Below are positions 32,712 through 40,015 of a DNA stretch of 64,000 nt, piece by piece; the stretch's first letter is position 1, and each line of letters begins with the position of its first letter. The DNA comes from Devosia lucknowensis (GTDB lineage: Bacteria; Pseudomonadota; Alphaproteobacteria; Rhizobiales; Devosiaceae): the NCBI RefSeq assembly GCF_900177655.1, contig NZ_FXWK01000001.1:558001-622000 (forward strand), in the 5' to 3' direction. The position numbers and the translations under genes were made by a program. The notes below the pieces were generated by a model. It was not told the DNA's origin and did not search any database. It saw only the letters and a list, made by a program, of their open reading frames with translations.

Positions 32712-33176
32712 CTATCGCTGTTGCGCCCGATAACGCTCCAGCAGATCCGACAGCGGGCTATGCAGCAGATCGCCATTCAGCCGTGGTGGCGGGCCATAGC
32801 TGAATGCGAAATTGTACGTTCCGCTCCGCTCGATGATGAGGTCGACAATGGTCCACGGGCCCTCGCCCGGAAGTGTCATGTCGTCCCGCAGCGCGAGCAG
32901 CTTCGCCTTGGTCTCCATGCTGAGGCGGAACCCCAGCGCCTCGAGATCGGCATCCCCTCGATGGGCGATGACCTTGGCCTGCGTGCTTGAGCGCATGCCT
33001 TCCTCGGCAAGGATCTCGTGATTGACGCCGATCATCACCCAGTCCCGGTCATCCCATTCGCCGTCCTGCAGATCGACGATGTCGGCTACGACGTGGCGCA
33101 CGGCGTCCTCCTGGCGCGACGCGATATCGGGCAGGGGAGGTTTTTTGCCAAAGCGGTCGATCAGGCCCTTGAACAT
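32712..33176 (-). CDS. YezG/DUF600-like (immunity-type) protein
   Basis: This is a 154-residue soluble protein with no signal peptide. The ending, YNFAFSYGPPPRLNGDLLHS followed by PLSDLLERYRA, resembles the DUF600/YezG immunity family, whose members neutralise secreted polymorphic toxins. Before it come DGEWDDRDWVMIGVNHEIL and a helical middle region, LEALGFRLSMETKAKLLAL. I chose the ATG at 33176 (MFKGLIDRFGKK) since further upstream the frame crosses the promoter. Site G of the ECF motif precedes it. It converges on the anti-sigma gene with only two bases between stop codons. No toxin gene is next to it. The family match is by eye, so it could instead be a general stress protein of similar fold. 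Confidence 0.65.
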   Translation of the reverse strand: MFKGLIDRFGKKPPLPDIASRQEDAVRHVVADIVDLQDGEWDDRDWVMIGVNHEILAEEGMRSSTQAKVIAHRGDADLEALGFRLSMETKAKLLALRDDMTLPGEGPWTIVDLIIERSGTYNFAFSYGPPPRLNGDLLHSPLSDLLERYRAQQR

Positions 33177-33213
33177 GGGTGTGGTCCTTGGTTCGAAACA
33201 GTATCGTCTATAG

Positions 33214-33240
33214 GACGTCCTTGATCCGACCGACCTTGGC
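33214..33240 (-). promoter_or_regulatory. Putative ECF promoter, site G
   Basis: On the minus strand GCCAAGGT (33240-33233) is followed after 15 bases by CGTC (33217-33214), ending 37 bases before the ATG at 33176. It is divergent from the weak site H. Confidence 0.7.
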
Positions 33241-33270
33241 GCCTGCTTCTGTCTGCGCCATGCGACGCCC

Positions 33271-33297
33271 GCAAAGCTTTGCTTCATGTCAGGCGTC
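33271..33297 (+). promoter_or_regulatory. Putative ECF promoter, site H (weak)
   Basis: GCAAAGCT (33271-33278) is 15 bases from CGTC (33294-33297), 38 bases before the ATG at 33336. Only five of eight -35 bases match the consensus, but spacing and position fit the set. Confidence 0.45.
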
Positions 33298-33335
33298 TAA
33301 TGTTCGAGCTTCGGAAATGAAGGAAGGACTGGATC

Positions 33336-33656
33336 ATGTGGCGCGGGATCATTGTGCATGGGGTGCCCCTGGTCATTGCTGTGGGCGCGGCTCTGCTGCT
33401 GCTGCCGTGGATCATGGGAGCCTCCGCCATCGAGGGTGACTCAGGCTCCCGAGGCTACAGCGTCGGCATGGCGGCGCTTTTCCTTTACCCGGCCAGTTAT
33501 CAGGTGCTGATCATCGGCTGGCTGGTGTGCCGCTGGCAGCGGTGGTCGCTACAAGCCGTCTTCATCCAGCTCATCTGGTGCTGTCTCGTCCTCTTTGCCG
33601 CCGCCATGGCCTATGCTCTGGTTTCGCTTCAGGAATACCTTCTGCTTCAGTCATAA
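33336..33656 (+). CDS. Small inner-membrane protein, three predicted helices
   Basis: I do not recognise this 106-residue protein. Three hydrophobic segments are visible at about 8-29 (HGVPLVIAVGAALLLLPWIM), 45-66 (VGMAALFLYPASYQVLIIGW) and 75-97 (VFIQLIWCCLVLFAAAMAYA), joined by short charged loops. A ribosome site GGAAGGA lies nine bases before the ATG. It is preceded by the weak site H and followed by site B and the exported protein at 33741. Its likely home is the inner membrane. Nothing indicates transport or enzymatic motifs, and its role is unknown. Confidence 0.75.
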   Translation: MWRGIIVHGVPLVIAVGAALLLLPWIMGASAIEGDSGSRGYSVGMAALFLYPASYQVLIIGWLVCRWQRWSLQAVFIQLIWCCLVLFAAAMAYALVSLQEYLLLQS

Positions 33657-33684
33657 GCGAATTCCACAAATCGGGTGCTTGCGC

Positions 33685-33711
33685 ACCAAGGTCTGTCCCG
33701 TTGCCGCCGTC
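33685..33711 (+). promoter_or_regulatory. Putative ECF promoter, site B
   Basis: ACCAAGGT (33685-33692), 15 bases, then CGTC (33708-33711), 29 bases before the ATG at 33741. It shares its extended form with site A (ACCAAGGTCTG and CGTCCAATCT). Confidence 0.75.
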
Positions 33712-33740
33712 CAATCTGCACAACATGGAAAGGACGGACC

Positions 33741-34283
33741 ATGCGCCTGAAAATTGCTGCTCTGATCGCCCTCCTCCTCGCCGCGCCGGCTCACGCCCAG
33801 GTCGAGCAGGATTTCGCATTGGCCAACAAGGTTTTCGGCCAGCTTTCGGCCACGGCGGTTACCGACGGTATCGATGGCGAATGGCTGCCGCTAACCGTAT
33901 TGGCCAACCTGCGCGGCGGCGATCCTGACCCGGGGCTGATTGACAGCCTGCTCGAGCGCATATGTGGCAACGATCCCATTCGTGGCGCTGTCTTCACCGC
34001 CATCGACGACACAAGCTTTGAAATGCTGGGCGCCAACACGCGAGGAGAAATGCGCTACCGCTTCGATTGGATCGACGGTGCGGAGTTCTACCGAAGCTTT
34101 GATCCGGCGCAGCTCTTCAGCGTGCTCAAGTTCGACGCGATCGAGGGGGAGAGCGGCGTCAAGATGCGCGCTGACGCCATGGACGCATATTCCGGCACCG
34201 TCCACTTCTACCGTGTGTCGCCGGACGTGCTGACCATGGTGAGCAAGCACGGTGCCGAGGTCTATGGCCGCTGCCCGAACTGA
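33741..34283 (+). CDS. Exported protein of unknown function
   Basis: I do not recognise this 180-residue protein. A short signal peptide opens it (MRLKIAALIALLLAAPAHAQ). The mature chain has a helical first part (DFALANKVFGQLSATAV) and then strands with a repeated aromatic pattern (SFEMLGANTRGEMRYRFDWI, GTVHFYRVSPDVLTMV). Two Cys (ERICGNDP and YGRCPN) may form a disulfide linking the N-terminal region to the very end of the protein. AAAGGA lies nine bases upstream of the ATG. The gene is monocistronic behind ECF site B and is followed by a strong cruciform hairpin. It is the last member of the ECF-linked island. Confidence 0.78.
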   Translation: MRLKIAALIALLLAAPAHAQVEQDFALANKVFGQLSATAVTDGIDGEWLPLTVLANLRGGDPDPGLIDSLLERICGNDPIRGAVFTAIDDTSFEMLGANTRGEMRYRFDWIDGAEFYRSFDPAQLFSVLKFDAIEGESGVKMRADAMDAYSGTVHFYRVSPDVLTMVSKHGAEVYGRCPN

Positions 34284-34289
34284 GCAGAC

Positions 34290-34321
34290 GTGACCGGTTG
34301 CGAATAACCGCAGCCGGTCAC
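34290..34321. terminator. Bidirectional hairpin at the SRPBCC stop codon
   Basis: GTGACCGG (34290-34297) and CCGGTCAC (34314-34321) are perfect arms. The stem continues inward with GGTT/AACC. It lies between two converging genes and covers the stop codon of the SRPBCC gene. Confidence 0.7.
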
Positions 34322-34833
34322 CCTTGGCCTTGGTGGAGCTCCACCAGCAACCCGTCCAGCTCATCAAACTGTTCAGGGTAGGCGCCCGTGCTGCCCGAGG
34401 CGATGGCCTCGTCCAGCGCTTCCTTGCTTGGGTAAAGGTCGGACAGCACCAGGTGCGTCTTGCCGTCCTTCTCCGTGAGCGTCATCGTCGTCACGGACCC
34501 CGCCTCGCCCTCTTCATTGGTCCAGACGATCCTGGCGTCCTGGACAACCTCGAGATACTTGCCGAAGAACGCCATCGGTTGTTCGGATTGAGGGGGCCCA
34601 AAAACGAAGCGATACGTACCGCCGGTCCGCACGTCGGCTTCGCACGAGATGAACGTGATGCCGAACGATTTTGGCGCCCACCAGCGCATCAGCAATTCCG
34701 GGGTGCTCCAGGCCCTGAAAACCAGGCGCGCCGGACTGTCGAAGGTTCTCGTAATGCGCAATTCGCGGTCCGAATGACGGACCACATCGGTCCCGTGTGC
34801 CTGCACGACGTCATTGGTCGTTCTGTCGTCCAT
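34318..34833 (-). CDS. SRPBCC (AHSA1-like) domain protein
   Basis: This is a 171-residue START/AHSA1-fold protein. The AHSA1 hallmark is ELRITRTFDSPARLVFRAWS followed by MRWWAPKSFGI, with a long N-terminal arm of ~22 residues. Further on come GGTYRFVFGPP, the strand VTTMTLTEKDGKTHLVL and the closing C-terminal helix. These small helix-grip proteins bind hydrophobic ligands in a central cavity. The ligand is not predictable. It overlaps the ArsR-family gene upstream by 23 bases. ArsR-SRPBCC pairs are widespread and the regulator normally controls the pair. There are no membrane or signal segments, so it is cytoplasmic. Confidence 0.88.
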   Translation of the reverse strand: MDDRTTNDVVQAHGTDVVRHSDRELRITRTFDSPARLVFRAWSTPELLMRWWAPKSFGITFISCEADVRTGGTYRFVFGPPQSEQPMAFFGKYLEVVQDARIVWTNEEGEAGSVTTMTLTEKDGKTHLVLSDLYPSKEALDEAIASGSTGAYPEQFDELDGLLVELHQGQG

Positions 34834-35176
34834 CGCATTTCTCCTGTTGTTTCAAGTCCTCGATGACCGCATCCAGCCCGTCGAAGCGCGCAGCCCAGAG
34901 CTGCCGGTAGTTCTCGATCCACGCCATTTCGTCTTCGAGCCGGGCCGCGCCGAGCCGGCAGGTGCGCACGCGGCCCACCTTCTCGGTCGTCACGAGGCCC
35001 GCCCGCACCAGCACGTCGACATGCTTCTTCATGCCCGTGAGGGTCATATCGAAGCGTTCGGCGAGGTCGCTGACCGAAGCGTCCGACCGGCCGAGCTGTT
35101 CGAGCACGCCACGACGGGTCGCGTCCGAAAGGGCAGCGAAGGAAGCATCGAAACGGGCATCTAAATACTGAACCAT
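34811..35176 (-). CDS. ArsR-family regulator of the SRPBCC gene
   Basis: This is a 121-residue winged-helix repressor with the ArsR pattern FAALSDATRRGVLEQLGRSD, then VSDLAERFDMTLTGMKKHVDVL (recognition helix, residues ~34-55) and GLVTTEKVGRVRTCRL (wing). The tail is helical and charged. No metal-binding Cys motif precedes the recognition helix, so the ligand is probably not a metal. A perfect 9-base inverted repeat covers the start codon and is the likely operator (35165-35188). It is transcribed with the SRPBCC gene (23-base overlap). Autorepression of the two-gene operon is the likely mode. Confidence 0.88.
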   Translation of the reverse strand: MVQYLDARFDASFAALSDATRRGVLEQLGRSDASVSDLAERFDMTLTGMKKHVDVLVRAGLVTTEKVGRVRTCRLGAARLEDEMAWIENYRQLWAARFDGLDAVIEDLKQQEKCDGRQNDQ

Positions 35177-35188
35177 GTAGTTCAGTAT
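35165..35188. promoter_or_regulatory. Perfect operator-like palindrome over the ArsR start codon
   Basis: ATACTGAAC (35165-35173) and GTTCAGTAT (35180-35188) are perfect arms around six bases. The ArsR start codon (35176-35174) lies in the centre, so binding would block translation initiation and perhaps transcription. ArsR-family repressors usually bind dyads of this size near their own promoter. Confidence 0.75.
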
Positions 35189-35215
35189 AGGCTCTTGCCG
35201 CGCAGATGCAAGGGT

Positions 35216-36013
35216 CTAGAAGGCTAGCGCGTCCAGGAAGTCGAGCACCGCGGCATTGAACTGTGCGGGCCTCTGCACGGGCGCGAAATGCGTGACGTCG
35301 GGGAGTTCCACCAGCCGTGCGCCGGGGATGGTCCGGGCGATGTACCGCGCGTGGTCGGGCAGGATGAACTCGTCCGCTTCCGCCCATGCGACGGTGACCG
35401 GAACATCGATCGCCGCAAGGTCAGCCCTTGAGTAGTCCGGCTGCGTCCTCTGCATCACCTGCAGCGCCGCGCTCATCGCCTCGAACCGCGCCGGGTAGGG
35501 CGAGAGGGCGGCATAGTCCTTCTTGTGCCGCTCGAGGCATCGACCGATCGTGTCGGTCATGACGAACGGTCGTGACCCGCTCGCATCCACATTGCACGCG
35601 AAATAGAACACACCCGCCACCCGCTCCGGATGCGCTTTCGCCAGCGCCAGTCCCGTGCAGGCGCCGTCGCTCCAGCCCACCAGCGCTGCCCGCTCGATGC
35701 CCAGATGGTCGAGTATCGCCAGCGCATCGTCCGCGAATTGTGCGTAGGAGAAGGCGCCCCCGTCCCAGTCGCTGCGGCCATGCCCGCGGCTGTCGATCGC
35801 GATCACCCGGTACCCGGCATCGAGGAGCGCGGGCACCTGGTGCCCGAAATTTCCTGCATTCCCCATGCCGCCATGCGCAAGGATCACGGCCGGTCCGCGC
35901 CCGTAGTCCCCGAACCACACACGAACCCCGTCACGGTCCAGGTAAGCGCCATCAGGCGGCAGTGCCGGCGGTCCGTTGGCGGCGAAGTCGAACAATGCGT
36001 CGTCCTGGAACAC
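35216..36013 (-). CDS. Alpha/beta hydrolase
   Basis: This is a 265-residue alpha/beta hydrolase. I start it at a GTG at 36013, because AGGAGG lies seven bases upstream. The longer frame to 36040 would put that ribosome site inside the coding region. The oxyanion strand reads VILAHGGMGNAG, the nucleophile elbow is GWSDG with Ser115, the acid probably lies in the AWAEADEF region, and the catalytic His is in LPDVTHFAPVQ near residue 242. The three catalytic positions are all present. A short core without a lid insertion suggests a small ester or lactone substrate. It follows the GH43-like gene by 70 bases on the same strand and may deacylate a sugar there. That link is inferred. Confidence 0.85.
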   Translation of the reverse strand: MFQDDALFDFAANGPPALPPDGAYLDRDGVRVWFGDYGRGPAVILAHGGMGNAGNFGHQVPALLDAGYRVIAIDSRGHGRSDWDGGAFSYAQFADDALAILDHLGIERAALVGWSDGACTGLALAKAHPERVAGVFYFACNVDASGSRPFVMTDTIGRCLERHKKDYAALSPYPARFEAMSAALQVMQRTQPDYSRADLAAIDVPVTVAWAEADEFILPDHARYIARTIPGARLVELPDVTHFAPVQRPAQFNAAVLDFLDALAF

Positions 36014-36083
36014 GATCCATCCTCCTGGGTTCGCCACCACGACGAAGAACGACGTCCGTTTTCGACACCCGGGGTGCGCCGGG

Positions 36084-37031
36084 TCAGCCCAGGAGCCCGA
36101 CGCCGGCGGGCACGTCGCGGTCGCAAAGGAGCACGCCGTCCACGACCGTCAGCCGCGCCTGGTGGATGGCGGTGCGGCGCGCCGCGACATCGGGCGGTCC
36201 TTCGGCCTGGCTGCGCTCGTCCCATTCGGGATGCGTGAAGTAGAACATCGCCGCGTGGTCCCTGAAGGCCAACACGTCCGCATGCCGCATGTAGCGCTGG
36301 TCCGCTTCATGTGCGCCGGGATCAGCCCCGATCAGGCCCTGCCGCTTCCACAGCCGCGTATCGTCCGAACGGAACACGCCCTGGCCGTGCCACTCGTCCA
36401 CGATCAGCCAGTAGTAGCCGCCCAGAGCGAAAACGTTCGGCCCCTCATGCGGATCGCCATAGGGCGAGCCGGCAAGCACGCGGCCCTCGAGCTGCCAGTC
36501 GAACAGATCCGCGCTCGACGCACTCCAGGTGCTCGATCCCGCCGCCTCATCCTTGTACCACATGCGCCAGCGCCCGTCGGGGCACTTGAACACGCACGCG
36601 TCGATCACCCGTCGGCTCGACAGGTTGATCGGCCCGACCCGGGTCCAGCGCACCAGATCGGGGCTCGTGAAATGCGTCATCGTCCGCGGGATGCCCCGCC
36701 AGTCGTCCGGCACCCCGGAAATATAGCTCAGGAACATGTGATACTGTCCCTCGGCGAACAGGATTTCCGGCGCCCAGTGCGTATTGCCGCCGGGCGTGTC
36801 GGCCGGATCGTCGAGCCCCGCCACCGTGCCGCGATAGTGCCAGCTCGCCCCGCCGTCGATGCTCATCGCCAGCCCGATGGCCGAGCCGTGGATCCAGCTG
36901 AATTTCGGCCCCTCCGCACCGGCCCGCCGGTTGGTGTAGAACATCCACCATTCGTCGGTGCCCTCGCGGCGCACCACGACAGGGTCCGCCGCGCCATCCT
37001 CGATCGGATCACGAAAGATCGGTGCGCTCAT
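36084..37031 (-). CDS. GH43-like five-bladed beta-propeller glycosidase
   Basis: This is a 315-residue putative glycoside hydrolase of the five-bladed beta-propeller fold (GH43/32/117 clan). The opening, IEDGAADPVVVRREGTDEWW, places an Asp where propeller glycosidases keep their base. Later come THWAPEILFAEGQYHMFLSYI, RVIDACVFKCPDGRWRMWYKD and HEGPNVFALGGYYWLIVDEW, the latter with the Glu expected to act as acid. There is no signal peptide, so the substrate is presumably imported first. It is the last sugar-active gene of the arabinoside operon, 37 bases after the second Dpp-type ATPase. An intracellular arabinosidase or xylosidase is likely, but its exact family needs a search. Confidence 0.78.
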   Translation of the reverse strand: MSAPIFRDPIEDGAADPVVVRREGTDEWWMFYTNRRAGAEGPKFSWIHGSAIGLAMSIDGGASWHYRGTVAGLDDPADTPGGNTHWAPEILFAEGQYHMFLSYISGVPDDWRGIPRTMTHFTSPDLVRWTRVGPINLSSRRVIDACVFKCPDGRWRMWYKDEAAGSSTWSASSADLFDWQLEGRVLAGSPYGDPHEGPNVFALGGYYWLIVDEWHGQGVFRSDDTRLWKRQGLIGADPGAHEADQRYMRHADVLAFRDHAAMFYFTHPEWDERSQAEGPPDVAARRTAIHQARLTVVDGVLLCDRDVPAGVGLLG

Positions 37032-37068
37032 TGTCTCGTCAATCGCTGCCGCCGGTCACGCGACCGGC

Positions 37069-37989
37069 TCACGCTCCTTCATAGACCCGAACGCTGCGTC
37101 CGTCAGCCCGGGCAACCAGCCGTCCGGCCCGACCCATGCTGTCATTGGCCCTGCGCAGCATGTCCGGGTCGGTCCCGAGCTTGCCCGCGCCCGCATCATC
37201 GGTGGACAGCACCGATGCCTTGAGCAGCTGCGAATAGGGGTGCTCGGGCCTCTCGAGCACGGTCCGCGCGTCGCCCATCTCCACGATCCGGCCGCGCTGC
37301 ATGATGATCAGCCGGTTCGAAATGTAATAGGCCGTCGCCAGGTCGTGCGTGATGTAGATCACCGAAACCCCGAGGTCGTCGCGCAGGCTCTTGAGCAGGT
37401 TGACGATGCTCATGCGCAGGCTCGCATCCACCATCGACACCGGCTCGTCGGCGATCAGCAGCGGCGGGCTCGGAATCAGCGCCCGCGCAATGGCGCAGCG
37501 CTGCAACTGGCCACCGCTCATCTCATGCGGAAACCGGCCCCGGACTTCCTTGAGGCTGAGCCCCACCTTTTGCAGCGCTTCGTCCATGGCCTTGTCGATC
37601 GCCGCCCTGTCGGACGTATCGAGAAACCGCCGCGCCGTGCTTTCCAGGTAGCGCTCGATCTTCTTGAGCGGGTTGAATGCCTCGAACGGGTTCTGGAACA
37701 CCGGCTGCACATTGGCCATGAACTTGAGGCGCGCCTCCCGCCCGGCATGCCGGTCCACCTTCTGCCCCTGGAACAGGATCTCGCCCGAACTGGGGTCCTC
37801 CAGTCCGAGGATCATGCGCGCCAGCGTGGTCTTGCCCGATCCGGACTCGCCGATGATCGTGAAGATTTCGGGCTTTTCCGCCGAGAGCGAGAAGCTGGCA
37901 TCCGACACGGCCTCCACCACCTTGCGGCCCAGCAGGCCCCCCATGGTGAAGCGCTTGGAAACGTCGCGAACGTCGAGAAGTGTCGTCAT
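37069..37989 (-). CDS. Oligopeptide/oligosaccharide-type ABC ATPase (DppF-like)
   Basis: This is a 306-residue ATPase subunit of a Dpp/Opp-type importer. Walker A is GESGSGKT near residue 45, the signature is MSGGQLQRCAIARAL near residue 155, Walker B is LLIADEPVSMVD, and the His switch is YITHDLATAYY. Like other DppF/OppF subunits it has the C-terminal extension, ending ERPEHPYSQLL plus about 50 residues. I start it at the ATG at 37989, which overlaps the end of the DppD-like gene by four bases. It pairs with that subunit to power the permeases encoded upstream. In this context it most likely drives uptake of arabino-oligosaccharides rather than peptides. Confidence 0.92.
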   Translation of the reverse strand: MTTLLDVRDVSKRFTMGGLLGRKVVEAVSDASFSLSAEKPEIFTIIGESGSGKTTLARMILGLEDPSSGEILFQGQKVDRHAGREARLKFMANVQPVFQNPFEAFNPLKKIERYLESTARRFLDTSDRAAIDKAMDEALQKVGLSLKEVRGRFPHEMSGGQLQRCAIARALIPSPPLLIADEPVSMVDASLRMSIVNLLKSLRDDLGVSVIYITHDLATAYYISNRLIIMQRGRIVEMGDARTVLERPEHPYSQLLKASVLSTDDAGAGKLGTDPDMLRRANDSMGRAGRLVARADGRSVRVYEGA

Positions 37990-39026
37990 GCCATCACTCC
38001 CGCAGGCTTGGTCGCATTCACCAGCGGCTCCACGTCGCGCCAGCGCCAGCACGCCGTGCGATGATCGGGTCCCACCACTTCCATCGGCGGCACCTCCTTT
38101 CGGCACTTGTCGATCGCCAGCGGGCAGCGGGGATTGAAACGACAGCCCTGCGGCGGATCGGCCAGGTTCGGCGGCCGGCCCTCGAGGGCAGGGCGCTGCT
38201 GCGTGTCGCCTATGCGCGGCAGGCTCGCGACCAGATGCGCCGTATAGGGATGCTTGGGCGCGAAGAACATGTCGCGCGTCCGCCCTTCTTCCACGAGGCG
38301 TCCCGCATAGATGATGCCCACGCGGTCGGCGACATTGGCGTGCACGCTCATGTCGTGGGTCACGAACACCACCGAGGCGCCCATTTCCGTCTGGATGTCG
38401 CGAATGAGGCTGAGCACTTCCTTTTGCACCACGACGTCGAGGGCCGTGGTCGGCTCGTCGGCGATGATGAATTCAGGATGACACACGGTCGCCAGCCCGA
38501 TCGTCACGCGTTGCCGCATGCCGCCGGACAACTCGTGCGGATAGGCCCGCAGTACGTCGGGCGGCAGTTTGAGCCGCGCCAGGTGGTTGACCACGCGCTC
38601 TTCGAATGCCGTGCCTTTGAGGCCCAGCGGACGCTGCGCGAAATCCTTGAAGGTCTTGCCGATCCGCCGTACCGGATTGAGCACGCTCATCGAGCCCTGC
38701 ATGATGTAGGAGAGGTGCTTCCAGCGGATCGCCTCGATCTCCTGTTTGCTGGCATGCGCCACGTCGATCGGCCCGTTGGCGAAACTGTACTTGGCCGTGC
38801 CGCTCACCACCCGCAGGGGCGGGCGGATGGCCGCGGCCAGCACCTTGATGAAGCTTGTCTTGCCCGACGAGCTTTCCCCGGCAATGCCGTAGACCTCGTT
38901 TTTGCGCATGGTCACGGTGATGTCGTCGACGGCCCGAACTTCCCGGCTCACGCCGAAATAGTTCATCTGGTAGTAAGCCTTGAGGTTCTCGACCTTGAGA
39001 ATTTCGGGGTTGTTTTCCAGGGTCAT
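37986..39026 (-). CDS. Oligopeptide/oligosaccharide-type ABC ATPase (DppD-like)
   Basis: This is a 346-residue ATPase subunit. Walker A reads GESSSGKTS (near residue 50), the signature LSGGMRQRVTIGLA, Walker B FIIADEPTTALD, and the His switch VTHDMSVHANVADR. The C-terminal domain has the Cys-containing motif CRFNPRCPLAIDKC, typical of DppD/OppD proteins. I use the ATG at 39026; six more codons upstream are open. It overlaps the second ATPase gene by four bases. The non-coding stretch before it (39027-39153) contains a repeat-type hairpin. Like its partner it belongs to the arabinoside transporter. Confidence 0.92.
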   Translation of the reverse strand: MTLENNPEILKVENLKAYYQMNYFGVSREVRAVDDITVTMRKNEVYGIAGESSSGKTSFIKVLAAAIRPPLRVVSGTAKYSFANGPIDVAHASKQEIEAIRWKHLSYIMQGSMSVLNPVRRIGKTFKDFAQRPLGLKGTAFEERVVNHLARLKLPPDVLRAYPHELSGGMRQRVTIGLATVCHPEFIIADEPTTALDVVVQKEVLSLIRDIQTEMGASVVFVTHDMSVHANVADRVGIIYAGRLVEEGRTRDMFFAPKHPYTAHLVASLPRIGDTQQRPALEGRPPNLADPPQGCRFNPRCPLAIDKCRKEVPPMEVVGPDHRTACWRWRDVEPLVNATKPAGVMA

Positions 39027-39057
39027 TCGCTGGATTCTCCACAAACTCGGAGCGCCA

Positions 39058-39078
39058 CCTCCCCCCTCGCGGGGGAGG
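39058..39078. repeat. Intergenic hairpin repeat between permease and ATPase
   Basis: CCTCCCCC and GGGGGAGG form an 8-bp stem with a 5-base loop. The surrounding ~125 bases (39027-39153) are non-coding and look like a mosaic intergenic repeat inserted within the transporter operon. Confidence 0.6.
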
Positions 39079-39153
39079 CAAGCATAGCTTGGCGCGTAGC
39101 GCCTAGCGGCGCTCGGAGGGGGGCGTGCGGGGCACGTTGATAGCCGATCCCCC

Positions 39154-40011
39154 TCATGCGCCCATCCTCCGCAGCCGGCTGCGCGGATCGATATATTCGT
39201 TCATCGACACGGCCAGCAGGAACAGTCCGAGGAAGGTCATGACGATCAGCACCACGGGGATGGCCAGCCACCACCACACGCCCACCACGATCGCCGAATG
39301 CGAGTTGGCCCAGTAGAGCACCGTGCCGATGGTGGGGTTGTTGAGGTTGGTAAAGCCGAGCACGGCCAGCGTCACCTCGAGGCCGATCGACCACAGCATG
39401 TTGTTCATGAAGGTGGAGAACACGATCGGCATCACATAGGGCAGGTGCTCCTCGAGCAGCACCTTGCGGGTACTCATGCCGGCGAACACGGCATGGCGGG
39501 TAAACTCGCGATGCTTGAGGCCCAGCGCCACCGAGCGGATCAGCCGCGCGTCGAACGGCCAGCCGAAGCAGGCCATGATCAGCGCCAGGGTGAAGCTGTC
39601 CATGCTGTTGCGCAGGACGAAATAGAACAGCACGAGGATCGGGAAAATCGGCACGGCGACGAAGATGTCGTTGATGAACATCAGCACCCGGTCGACCCAG
39701 CCACCGACATATCCCGACAGCAGCCCCACCGTGATTGAAATGATGCGCGACAGCACCGCCACCGTCACCCCGAAGATCAGGCTGTTCCGGAACGCAGCCG
39801 AAAGCTGCCAGAACAGGTCCTGCCCGCGCGAATTGGTGCCGAACCAGTATTGCGCCGAGGGCGGCTGGTCGGGGACGGCCATGTAGATCAGTGTCGGATC
39901 GACCGGCGACACGAAGCTGAGGAGGGCGAAGATCACCACGATGCTGACGAGGATCAGGCCGATGGTGAATTCGAGGTTGTAGCGAACGAGGTCGCGGAAA
40001 ACGGCAAACAT
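39154..40011 (-). CDS. ABC transporter permease (DppC-like)
   Basis: This is a 285-residue inner-membrane permease of the DppC/OppC type. It has one N-terminal helix (IGLILVSIVVIFALLSFV near residue 20), then HWFGTNSRGQDLF-like sequence (YWFGTNSRGQDLFWQ) and five further helices. The EAA loop that contacts the ATPase is seen around RHAVFAGMSTRKVLLEEHL. I start at the ATG at 40011 (MFAVFRDL), since the longer frame is arginine- and serine-rich shadow sequence. The DppB-like gene ends five bases upstream, so the two are coupled. Confidence 0.9.
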   Translation of the reverse strand: MFAVFRDLVRYNLEFTIGLILVSIVVIFALLSFVSPVDPTLIYMAVPDQPPSAQYWFGTNSRGQDLFWQLSAAFRNSLIFGVTVAVLSRIISITVGLLSGYVGGWVDRVLMFINDIFVAVPIFPILVLFYFVLRNSMDSFTLALIMACFGWPFDARLIRSVALGLKHREFTRHAVFAGMSTRKVLLEEHLPYVMPIVFSTFMNNMLWSIGLEVTLAVLGFTNLNNPTIGTVLYWANSHSAIVVGVWWWLAIPVVLIVMTFLGLFLLAVSMNEYIDPRSRLRRMGA

Positions 40012-40015
40012 GGCG

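Noticed and set aside
34320..34333. CCTTGG string as a ninth ECF site
   Set aside because: It lies at the 3' end of the SRPBCC gene, has no CGTC at the right distance and faces no start codon.
36014..36040. Start of the alpha/beta hydrolase at 36040
   Set aside because: The AGGAGG ribosome site lies inside this stretch and points to the GTG at 36013 instead.
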